Assembly (NCBI GenBank): GCA_037074615.1 | Contig: CM073549.1 | Location: 439,001 to 503,000, forward strand | Source: Leucaena leucocephala | Lineage: Eukaryota > Streptophyta > Magnoliopsida > Fabales > Fabaceae | Direction of reading: 5' to 3' | DNA: 64,000 nucleotides | Shown: one piece after another, positions 1 through 7,990 of the stretch | Layout: the number at the start of each line of letters is the position of its first letter | How positions within the stretch are numbered: position 1 is the first letter of the stretch | The notes under the pieces: generated by a model | The model's database searches: none | What the model was told of the DNA's origin: nothing | The model's input: only the letters and a program-made list of their open reading frames with translations | Translations under genes and position numbers: made by a program

Positions 1-161
1 TGTTTGCCAGAGGGGAAAAGAAAAAAAGTGAGATATCTCTGTTAAGCAGATCAATAATGCAATGGGTCAAATCGTACATATCTGAAACAGATCATATTTG
101 GCCTCAAGAGGGTGGGGCATAGCATATTGTTGTTTCTTGAAAAATATTTCTCCAGATAATA

Positions 162-266
162 CCATGTGAACTCCCATGAGGCCTTGTCTCTCCCAATCAG
201 CACAATCACATAGCCCTTAACTCCACCAATAATTCAAGCAACACAAATTCTTTCATCTATATATAC
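162..266 (+). promoter_or_regulatory. SAUR-A promoter: CCATGTGA box, TGTCTC, TATA
   Basis: Three elements precede the first SAUR. A CCATGTGA motif lies at 162-169 and recurs at a similar distance before the other SAUR copies. A TGTCTC auxin-response core lies at 185-190. A TATATATAC box lies at 258-266, about 120 bp before the ATG, which leaves a leader of roughly 90 nt. Auxin control is inferred from the motif and the family; it is not shown here. Confidence 0.6.
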
Positions 267-378
267 TCACTCTTGCAAACGTTTGGAAGCAACACAAATC
301 TTTCACAACATCCTCAAGCATCCAGATTCAAACACTTGCTTCTTGACATCTTGTTCTCTTCTTTGACACATCAAAGCA

Positions 379-639
379 ATGGGTTTTCGTTTACCTGGAA
401 TCAGGAGGGCTTCCTCTCCAAAATCTAGTGAAGTGCCGAAGGGATATCTTGCAGTGTATGTTGGAGAGAAAATGAAGAGATTCGTGATCCCTATATCATA
501 CTTGTACCAGCCTTCATTTCAAGAATTGCTAAGTCAAGCTGCAGAAGAGTTTGGATACGACCATCCCATGGGTGGTCTCACAATTCCTTGCAGAGAGGAT
601 GTGTTCCTAGATATGACTTCTCAGATTAATGATCTATAA
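379..639 (+). CDS. SAUR: SAUR-A, auxin-responsive SAUR family protein
   Basis: Intronless 86-codon gene for a small auxin-up RNA protein. In this family many members inhibit PP2C.D phosphatases at the plasma membrane, which keeps H+-ATPases active and promotes cell expansion. The SAUR core covers most of the chain: VPKGYLAVYVGE at about residues 20-31, then the KRFVIPISYL strand, FQELLSQAAEEFGYDHPMGG and LTIPCREDVF near the C-terminus. Length and lack of introns are typical. The ATG follows a TATA box at 258-266 at a normal leader distance. A DST mRNA-instability element lies just after the stop. It belongs to the short tandem clade, like SAUR-B and SAUR-C. Family assignment is secure; the exact orthologue is not. 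Confidence 0.96.
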   Translation: MGFRLPGIRRASSPKSSEVPKGYLAVYVGEKMKRFVIPISYLYQPSFQELLSQAAEEFGYDHPMGGLTIPCREDVFLDMTSQINDL

Positions 640-650
640 AGAATCGTGAA

Positions 651-684
651 GGAGACTGACATAGATTTAGCAGACATCTTGTAA
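651..684 (+). promoter_or_regulatory. DST mRNA-instability element in SAUR-A 3' UTR
   Basis: Twelve bases after the stop codon are three blocks in the order and spacing of the DST element of SAUR transcripts: GGAG at 651, CATAGATTTAG around 660-670, and CATCTTGTA around 675-683. DST elements are established determinants of rapid SAUR mRNA decay. No comparable element was found after SAUR-B or SAUR-C. Confidence 0.7.
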
Positions 685-1484
685 CATAAGCATTCTCTTA
701 CCTTGTAAAGAATTTTTTGTTTTCAATTCTTATGAAGTGGAAAACTTATCTACAATGATGAGATATTCATGAACAGAATCTTTCTAGTTTTTCATTTAAT
801 CATCACGAATTCATCACTCAAGTACTTCCTTCTCTTCTTTTTTATCCATAAAAATTAGTAATGACAAAAAAGGAGATTTCTTTCGAAAAGGGAAAAAAAG
901 CAAACCAAATTTGACAATTGGCTAGATCTCCGTTCATAGAATTCCTGTTTCAGAACTCCGGCTGGGCCAAGTCAATTTGCATGAGCATTGACTGAAGTGT
1001 AACGTTAAAAATATTGTAGCTAAGTTCTTGAGTAAAGTAAAAATTCCAACTTATTTAACCTAACAATATTTTAAGCAAAGATGTTAAAACTCAAGATATT
1101 CCCTTGTATCTAAACGCTCAAATACTAAGATATCAGGGTCATGAAGGTTTCTTCTTCCTTACAGTTGTCTTTATACTGCCTAAATACGAATAATATCAGT
1201 TAGGAAAATGTCGTTAAAATGCAGCCTTTTCTTTCTTCTGAACACTATGATTTAATATCTATCTACTGGATTTCATGGCTTATGATTAGAATTCAAAAGC
1301 AGGCAGTCTATCAATATATGAACAACGCAAGTGATCTGTTTTGAGCATGTATGGAACAGAAAGAAGTTGGCTATTACATTGGCAGAACAATAATTAGGCT
1401 CTCTGCTGTAAGGTCACCTTCACAAGAAGGAATGCGTCTTAGCACAGATCATTTAAATGGTACAGCATGAAATCTCACACCTTT
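685..1484. other. Intergenic, nothing recognised
   Basis: AT-rich sequence downstream of SAUR-A that should include its polyadenylation site. I see no coding homology, RNA gene or clear repeat. Confidence 0.6.
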
Positions 1485-1720
1485 AAGTCAATGCCATGTG
1501 AATATGTGATCGGTCACAAACCAGTGTCTCAAACTAGATCCCACCAGATATCCTTTTCACCAAATTCAGCGGAGTAGACAATGGCATCCACAGGTTACAA
1601 ATCCAGTCATCTATATCTATATATATACTCATGATGCCATTTTCAAGCAACACAAGTCATTAGATTCTTCAAGAATCAGAATTCAGATACTTTTTTATTA
1701 CAAGTACTCAGGTGACTGAT
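1485..1720 (+). promoter_or_regulatory. Relic SAUR promoter and leader without an attached CDS
   Basis: The segment has the same ordered parts as the SAUR-A upstream region: CCATGTGA at 1494-1501, TGTCTC at 1525-1530, a long TATATA tract at about 1611-1628, then a leader rich in CAAGCAACACAAGT and ATTCTTCAAG-type words. No SAUR coding sequence follows directly. The nearest coding relic starts about 1.1 kb downstream at 2825. It may be the promoter of that pseudogene, separated by later insertion, or of a wholly lost copy. Confidence 0.55.
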
Positions 1721-2698
1721 CCTTTAGCTTTTATGCTACCCATCCTTCTGGCTAGAAATTTGCCCAAATTTACACATGTTAACAGATAAATTTGATTTAC
1801 TGGTAAGACTGTTTCTTTACGAAATATCAAGAACTTGATTTTCATGTTCAATAAGGAAAAAAACCTAATATAACTTGAACATAATTTGTCCCCAATCTCT
1901 ATATATTCAATTATATATGTGCAGATTCAATCACAATAAAGTTCTTGAAGATTCATTGGAATGAAAATTCATATGACCAATCTATCAAACGCTAGACTCA
2001 CCATTTTTGTGCCTTTACCTCCACACAACTAATTCTTCCAGCTTCCTAAAATTTCTGTCACGCATCTTTCTACATAGATAAACACACTCGATATGCCCAA
2101 ATAAACAACCAAGTTTTCTCTTTGTTCACCAACAATCCTTATTCTTATAAATCATTAGAGCAATAATGCCAGTTTTCTTGCCATTGATAACGCCTACTCA
2201 GCATTTCATCCTTCACGCTCTTTTAGGGCCTAAACCATCTGTGATAAACATAGGAATTGTAAGAGTCTAGGAATAATGCTGGGTAGCCAAGGGGAAATTC
2301 CAAGGGCTCTACTCTCTTTATCAGTAAAGGCAAGGTTACTTAGGATCGAGTTTAGACTGTCACTCTTTTCTACACCCTCATCATGAATAATGCGGACTTA
2401 AACTTCGTTTCGACAGAGTTTTAAGGTTCTGTGATGATTGATAACATCATGACATAGTTGGATTAGAACAGAGTAGAACCTGTTACTCTGTTACTCCTGT
2501 TTTCATCCTTATAAAACAGAATGTTGATTTCAACTTCCTTTTACAACTTCCTTTTAAGAGACTTGTAAGGTTCTTTAAACATCACAAAAATAAGACGACA
2601 TTGTTCTTTGTCCAACATATATTCCACATTCATCATAAATATTTGCCACAAAGTGACTTAGCCTAAAACTATCACCCAATTTCTACTCAGAGTTTATA

Positions 2699-2701
<3 letters not shown>
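1721..2701. other. Intergenic, nothing recognised
   Basis: No coding homology seen. It lies between the relic SAUR promoter and the SAUR pseudogene, so it is the candidate insertion that separated them, but I could not find target-site duplications or terminal repeats. Confidence 0.5.

Positions 2702-2734
<33 letters not shown>
2702..2734 (+). repeat. (CT)n microsatellite
   Basis: An uninterrupted run of about 16 CT dinucleotides ending in CTGTTG. It lies about 100 bp upstream of the SAUR pseudogene. Confidence 0.95.
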
Positions 2735-2737
<3 letters not shown>

Positions 2738-2824
2738 GTTACACAAATATAAGTGGCCCATGAAATGTTTGAAACATGCCTTAAAAAAGAGCAGCTTTAG
2801 CACAAGGCATGAACAAACATCTTG

Positions 2825-2985
2825 AAGAATGAGAGGAAATTTTGCAGTGTATGTTGGAGGTAAAACAAATTCCCATGCACGCTAAACTTCATTTCAAGAT
2901 TTGTTGTTGGGTGAGGTAGATGAAGAAGCTGACATGATCATCTGATTGGTGACTTCTCTCAAGGAAGATGCCTTTAGAATTATCC
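2825..2985 (+). pseudogene. Decayed SAUR pseudogene
   Basis: From 2829 the frame reads GNFAVYVGGK, matching the SAUR core GYFAVYVGEE, then hits a TAA at 2883-2885. Immediately after, the frame reads TSFQDLLLGEVDEEAD, matching the next core block PSFQELLSQAAEEF. A last trace, KEDAF, around 2966-2980 matches REDVF at the SAUR C-terminus. The strand between the two core blocks and the HPMGGLTIPC block are lost or scrambled. The ATG at 2829 is not equivalent to a SAUR start. This copy cannot make a SAUR protein. Confidence 0.85.
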
Positions 2986-3188
2986 CGATTTAACCATCAC
3001 GAGACAGAGTCACATGCAAGTAATCCATCTGCTACCCTCACTTGGATCAACATGAAACTGACTTAGTTTGGTTTCCCTACTTCAACAAGGACCTCTACTT
3101 TAATTTCTTCTTAACTTTTCACATGATATGTCAAGAACAATGTGTCCCCACATACAAAAAGTCTCAAACACTACATTTGAGTACAGAG

Positions 3189-3297
3189 CCATGCGATCCT
3201 TCAAATGCTTCATGACTCACCAATGTCTATTCACAGTCCTTGCACTTGCACGCCACACATTTCAGATATCACAGTTTTCTCATCTCTATATATATAC
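3189..3297 (+). promoter_or_regulatory. SAUR-B promoter: CCATGCGA box and TATA
   Basis: The box equivalent to CCATGTGA reads CCATGCGA at 3189-3196. The site that could correspond to TGTCTC reads TGTCTA at about 3223-3228. A TATATATAC box lies at about 3287-3297, roughly 90 bp before the coding frame. The core promoter looks intact although two upstream elements carry substitutions. Confidence 0.5.
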
Positions 3298-3382
3298 GCC
3301 CCACACCATCCCTGATGTATCTCATCAAGTTTTCTCACATTGCGTACAAACAACAACTTAAGCTTCTTCACTCATAGCAACA

Positions 3383-3658
3383 GTGGCTATTAAGAAGATC
3401 CTTCGTAGGTCTCTTTCGAGAGGGAAAGAAGGACCTTCCATGTATACAAAGGTTCCAAAAGGGTATTTTGCAGTGTATGTGGGAGAAGAGCAGAAGAAGA
3501 GGTTTGTAGTGCCTGTATCGTGCTTGAACGAACCCGAGTTCCAAGAATTACTAAGCATGGCTGAGGAAGAATTCGGGTTTGATCATCGCATGGGTGGTCT
3601 CACAATTCCTTGCAGCGAAGATATATTTGTCAATCTCACTTCTCGCCTTGTACAATGA
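3383..3658 (+). CDS. SAUR: SAUR-B, SAUR protein with start codon reading GTG
   Basis: Open frame of 91 codons, nearly identical to SAUR-C, beginning AIKKILRRSLSRGKEG and carrying the full SAUR core (VPKGYFAVYVGEE, KKRFVVPVSCLNEPEFQELL, EEEFGFDH, GGLTIPC). The codon aligned with the SAUR-C ATG is GTG at 3383-3385, in the same favourable context (A at -3, G at +4). An in-frame stop at 3359-3361 excludes an upstream ATG. The first in-frame ATG is at 3440 (codon 20) and would give a 72-residue protein that keeps the SAUR core but loses the basic N-terminus. It may use the internal ATG, a non-AUG start, or be a very young pseudogene. One residue in the core also differs (DHRMGG for DHPMGG). Confidence 0.8.
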   Translation: MAIKKILRRSLSRGKEGPSMYTKVPKGYFAVYVGEEQKKRFVVPVSCLNEPEFQELLSMAEEEFGFDHRMGGLTIPCSEDIFVNLTSRLVQ

Positions 3659-4634
3659 TGTTATTTCCCATGTGCACTTGGTCATGAAGGTTCCAATACC
3701 ATGTCAAGATCACAAATGATTCAACTTCAAAGCAAAAGGCAAAAGAACAGCGAATTAACTTGCTGTTTGAGCTCTGAGAGATTTCATGGTTGAAGCTTAT
3801 GTCTCAAAGGGAAACAAGTATTGTAATTATTTCATCCAAAGGATGGTGACACAAACGGCTTCATTGATCTGCTACTATAATGCCTAGCTCTCGAGCCAAG
3901 CCACTTTTACACAAACCAGGGCTGCCCCAAGGATTCTCTTCATTCTTTGATCCGGAAAATGGAATTGTTACACGGATTATGTGAATTGTAAGCTTCATTC
4001 TTTAATGGAAAAAAATGATATTGAAATTATTTTTCTCTATTCAGAAGTGTTGAATTAATTCTACTCATTTATCTGTATATTTATATTGACTTCCCACCGC
4101 ATGGGTTGAATGTGAGAATAGCGTGAGAAGTAATAATAAAACTTCTTCATGGAACTTCACTTAACACATCATTGTTGGCCTATACCTTAATCATCTTAAA
4201 CTTCAATTAAATTTGTTTTGTAATAGTAGGATATAGTATATGGTCATCGCTGTCAAGGATTGTTGCAGTTAATATTTTTTTAACTAGGAGTGAAAGTTGA
4301 GATGGTTAATGCCAGCTCATAAATAGAGTTATTGTCTCCAATAATTGTAGGCTATTAATGTGGGAAACAATAAGGTTTTGGTGGGGACTATGTTAGAAAA
4401 GACCTCTTGTGTTCATTCACGGGTTAGTTGTTTGCAAGTTGTGGCCATGACAAAGGCAACAATGCAAGTGATTGTACCAAAAGACGCCTATAAGACGCAA
4501 CTATTTTCAGCCTTTTTGTGCAACTTCTCACACAAGTTGGGATGTACTTTTCCCTCCATAAACTAATTAGAGTTCAATTTCACCAAAATAAAATCAGAGC
4601 TTTTGGAGTTTACTCCTTATTGTGATGAAACTTG
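3659..4634. other. SAUR-B 3' flank, duplicated non-coding sequence
   Basis: No gene seen. The content is the 3' part of the tandem duplication block described at 3125-4450. A 68-codon open frame at 4360-4566 has no recognisable features. Confidence 0.55.
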
Positions 4635-5000
4635 GGGCTTGTTTGGAGAAGTCACTTCTATTCTAAATGACTCATATAAACTTAGATAAAATGAATTAGT
4701 GTAATTCTTCCTCTAGTTTTCTAATTTTTATTATAAGTCACTTTTAACTAATTTACACATAATCTTTCTTAAAATTTAAGTAATTTTTAATATTAAGCTT
4801 AATAATTACACTAAACTCTATTATCATATTAATTTACTCTCTCATACTACACCCTTATTAAATATAGGCATGTATAAAAGAAATAATTAATACTGTTTAA
4901 AATTAAGCGAGCTCTTATAATAGAGATAAAAAAAATATTTTTTATATCTGGATAGACAAGTCACTTTTGAAGAGGCATACGGTGATTCCAAACACGCTCT
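4635..5000. repeat. MITE-like element with GTTTGGA terminal repeats
   Basis: The left end reads GGGGCTTGTTTGGAGAAGTC and the right end, reverse-complemented, reads AGAGCGTGTTTGGAATCACC, giving imperfect terminal inverted repeats around an AT-rich, non-coding core of about 330 bp. AAGTCACTT words also occur inverted near both ends. It lies between the two SAUR duplication blocks, so it may have inserted after the duplication. Family and target-site duplication are unresolved. Confidence 0.45.
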
Positions 5001-5397
5001 TAATGTCTTAAAAGAGAGTTAAAGAATATGAACTCAAAATGATCCAGGGTACGATACAGTTCATTTTGGCTATTTTGACTTTAGTTTTTGCATTTAACAG
5101 TAACATTACATGATTTCTTCCCGTGGGCTACTTCCCTTCTGAAGAAACCAAGGTAACATATATTTACGTAACGTAGCAACATGGTAATAACACAAACAGG
5201 CGGCGACAGTTAAATTGTAAATAAAAGCTGCGACATATGTCCCTGAATTTAATTTCTGGTTTGGCAACATAAAGTACCTAATTACTCAGCCATGGCTAGA
5301 CAGAGTGACAAGCAATTCGTACGTCTGCCTGCTCTGCTTTCTTCTCAGATGAGCTGGGTCCTATGTATATTTTGGTCGTTGGCTTTTCAAGACACGA
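5001..5397. other. Upstream region of SAUR-C, nothing recognised
   Basis: No coding homology. The last 60 bases belong to duplication block copy 2. Confidence 0.5.
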
Positions 5398-5520
5398 CCA
5401 TGTGATCTCTTAAATGCTTTTGTTTATGTCTCCCCATTGTCATTTCCTCTACATCACACACCGCATACTGCAGATATCACAACTTGCTTGCATATCTTCC
5501 AATTCATCTCTATATATACA
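5398..5520 (+). promoter_or_regulatory. SAUR-C promoter: CCATGTGA box, TGTCTC, TATA
   Basis: CCATGTGA at 5398-5405, TGTCTC at 5427-5432 and TATATATAC at about 5511-5519, in the same order as SAUR-A. The TATA box is about 85 bp before the ATG at 5602. An open frame that runs in from 5437 crosses this TATA box and is therefore not the true N-terminus. Confidence 0.6.
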
Positions 5521-5601
5521 CCCACCTATTCACCATTCTCATCATCAAGTTTTCTCACATTTCTCATAAACAAAACTAAACCACCTTCTCTCATAGCAAC
5601 A

Positions 5602-5877
5602 ATGGCCATTAAGCAGATTCTGCGTCGTTCTCTTTCAAGAGGGAAAGAAGGGTCTTCCGTGTCTCCTAAGGTTCCAAAAGGATATTTTGCAGTGTACGTT
5701 GGAGAAGAAGAAAAGAAGAGGTTTGTGGTGCCTGTATCGTTCTTGAATGAACCCGAATTCCAGGAATTGCTGAGCATGGCTGAGCAAGAATTTGGATTTG
5801 ATCATCCCATGGGTGGTCTCACAATTCCTTGCAGACAAGATAGTTTCATCAATCTCACTTCTCGCTTGGTACCATGA
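5602..5877 (+). CDS. SAUR: SAUR-C, auxin-responsive SAUR family protein
   Basis: Intronless gene of 91 codons. The N-terminus AIKQILRRSLSRGKEG is basic, followed by the SAUR core: VPKGYFAVYVGEEEKKRF at about residues 28-45, VVPVSFLNEPEFQELLSMAEQEFGFDHPMGG written as consecutive blocks, and LTIPCRQDSFINL at the end. The start is the ATG at 5602: the frame is open upstream to 5437 but passes through the TATA box, and the MAIK start is typical of the clade. It is the intact tandem sister of SAUR-B, differing at the start codon and a few residues. Expected role is auxin-linked cell expansion. Confidence 0.96.
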   Translation: MAIKQILRRSLSRGKEGSSVSPKVPKGYFAVYVGEEEKKRFVVPVSFLNEPEFQELLSMAEQEFGFDHPMGGLTIPCRQDSFINLTSRLVP

Positions 5878-6490
5878 TGTTTCTCTCATGAGGGTATTAT
5901 ATGCGGCTGCAACATGGAGACCACTTATGAAGATAGAAGTGGCAGAACAGAACGTGGGATGAGAACGATGCAAAGCAGTTTTCTCTGTTGAAATCTACGA
6001 GAGTTCATCGGCCAAGGCTAAGGATCGATCCAAGACCGATCAGAACTCGAAGCAAAAGCCTTCATTGACTTGCTAGTAACAGCTAGCTCTCAGAGGCAAG
6101 ATACGATCATTCAGTTATCCACATTCTTCAAGGAGCAAGAGTTAATCTGTTTTTGTGAATTGTTACAGAGATTATGTGATTGAAACAAAATGTACTGTGA
6201 AATTGAGCAAATGAAACGATTCCATTCATTATTCTACACTTGTTTTTCGCCCTCAGTTATGAGTTGAATTTCTTTCAAGGATTAATTAAGCCGTTATGAT
6301 GATATAAATTAAAAGTGATTTTAGACTAAAATGAGTGAAGCATGCCCATTTAATGGATGCCAGCTTAAAAACTCTGTCCTTGTCTCCAATGATTTACGGC
6401 AAAGATTACGATAGCTGTACTGTAGAAAACGATTAGGTTTTGATGGGAACTATCTAATGTATAAAAGGACTTCTCATGCTACTTCACGGG

Positions 6491-7577
6491 TCTTGTTTTC
6501 CACGTTAGCCAATAGCAGCTAAAAACGTCGGCAAAACGCAAACTATTTTGACATTTTCTGCCTCTAGTGATGAGCCAATTAAATTTATTATTATACTTAC
6601 ATATGCATGTGAATTCTGATTTGTATAAGATTACTTTACAGATTATGGATTCGCATGCGTACTCCAAATCTTGTTATATCTCATTACTTATGTAGTTATA
6701 TTGTATCTTTACTCACAGAAGTCCCGAATCATAAGCTGAGATCAATGACCTATCTTTCGGAAGTTCTGATCACAAATACTATAGCGTCATACTATCATTA
6801 GAGTTACACATTAAACCAATGTTTCTCCGCTCAAACTAATTTAACAATTGGAAAATTTGAGTAAAGTTGCAGAATTCCAAGTTTGCTTTGATAAATATCC
6901 TGGCCATAACTATTCAACCAACTTCAAGTTCGTTCCAATATCCTCAGAACAATGGAAGCGAGAGGAATAAATGGTAAAAAATAAAGTAAATTTTGTAGGC
7001 GGGAAGGCAAAATGTTGTGTTCTAGTTATATCTTTTGTAATTGATTTAGAAAATGACGATGAACTTTAAATGTAATAAGCACTTATTCTAATTCCTCCGG
7101 TTTTATATGTCTAATTCTAACGTGAATTTCTCTAAATCAACTGAGATATTCGATTCTGCAATTCAATTTTTGGAACAATGTCATCTAAGAATCTCGCAGC
7201 CATCAAGAAGCTTCATGGTTATCTGAAGAATTTATCTTGTTTTGTGCAATAGTTATCATGTGTAATTCCAGCTCTTTCACTGTAACTGTAAGATATTATA
7301 ATGTAATACTTAAGTTTCTCGTTATTTATATCTTATTCTCTGATCTCTTAATTCAGAAGAACTTATATTCCATTCTCCAAATCATAGACCACTCTCATTA
7401 AGCTAGATGAATTCATTCTTGATAAGCTGTTGATTCCTTTAGTGTTTATTACATATCCCCGGCTATGGATGTTGATGAAAATGAGAAGCCGTGAGATTGA
7501 ATTTCTTTTTCTTTGTAAGTCCGAAGCCACCCCCTCAGAAAGGCTCCCTCCTTTAGAACAAACCACCTTATGGTTAT
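6491..7577. other. Intergenic, nothing recognised
   Basis: AT-rich sequence with no convincing coding or RNA feature. Confidence 0.55.
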
Positions 7578-7990
7578 GTAAAATTTAATTGCGATGGTGC
7601 TTTCAGCCAGAAACATTGTAGGGCTGGAATTGGGATCATTTGCAGGAATCATGAAAGTGGATCAAGGGCTGGTTAGAAAATGTGGTTGCGGATTCTAGCT
7701 TCATGACTGAGCTTTCAGCAATGAAAAAAGAAATCAACAGACCAGTACTTTTTCTGAATTACACAATCTGTTGGTCAATGGATCCCCGAAGTCTTGCAGT
7801 TGGAAATACCAGGGTATCTTGGAGGATATTTTTCTTATGGCTGAATCCTTGGAGAATCTCTCCTTTTCTCTGACTTTTAGACAGGGAAATGTTGTTCCAA
7901 GGGAGATGGAACCGAGGGGTTGGGTTGTGGAACCACCACCTCCTCTAGCTTGTCTAATCTACAAGGACTCAGTGCCTAGGAGTGGCTCTG
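7578..7990 (+). pseudogene. RNase H-like fragment from a plant retroelement
   Basis: From 7578 the frame reads VKFNCDGAFSQK, then GIGIICRNHESG, typical of the RNase H-like domain (RVT_3 type) found at the end of plant non-LTR polymerases and their domesticated derivatives, with the first catalytic Asp in FNCDG. After a stop, another frame reads SSFMTELSAMKKEI, equivalent to the helix with the catalytic Glu. Near 7870-7900 a third segment, FRQGNVVPREM, resembles the terminal RE-GN-VAHELAK motif. Frames change and stops intervene, so it is non-functional. Confidence 0.7.

Larger units (their letters stand above)
3125..4450 (+). repeat. SAUR tandem duplication block, copy 1
   Basis: This block and 5340-6490 are diverged direct duplicates. 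Similarity runs through the promoter (CCATGCGATC and TTCAAATGCTT here, CCATGTGATC and TTAAATGCTT there), the CDS, the 3' flank (GGCTTCATTGATCTGCTA against GCCTTCATTGACTTGCTA) and further segments near 4310-4450 (ATTGTCTCCAATAATT; AGGTTTTGGTGGGGACTAT) that match 6355-6490. The duplicated unit is therefore larger than the gene. Confidence 0.7.
5340..6490 (+). repeat. SAUR tandem duplication block, copy 2
   Basis: Diverged partner of 3125-4450, sharing promoter words, the CDS, 3' flank words and a distal non-coding part (TTGTCTCCAATGATTTACG; AGGTTTTGATGGGAACTAT; CTTCACGGG). The shared distal part lies several hundred bases beyond the stop codon in both copies. Confidence 0.7.
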
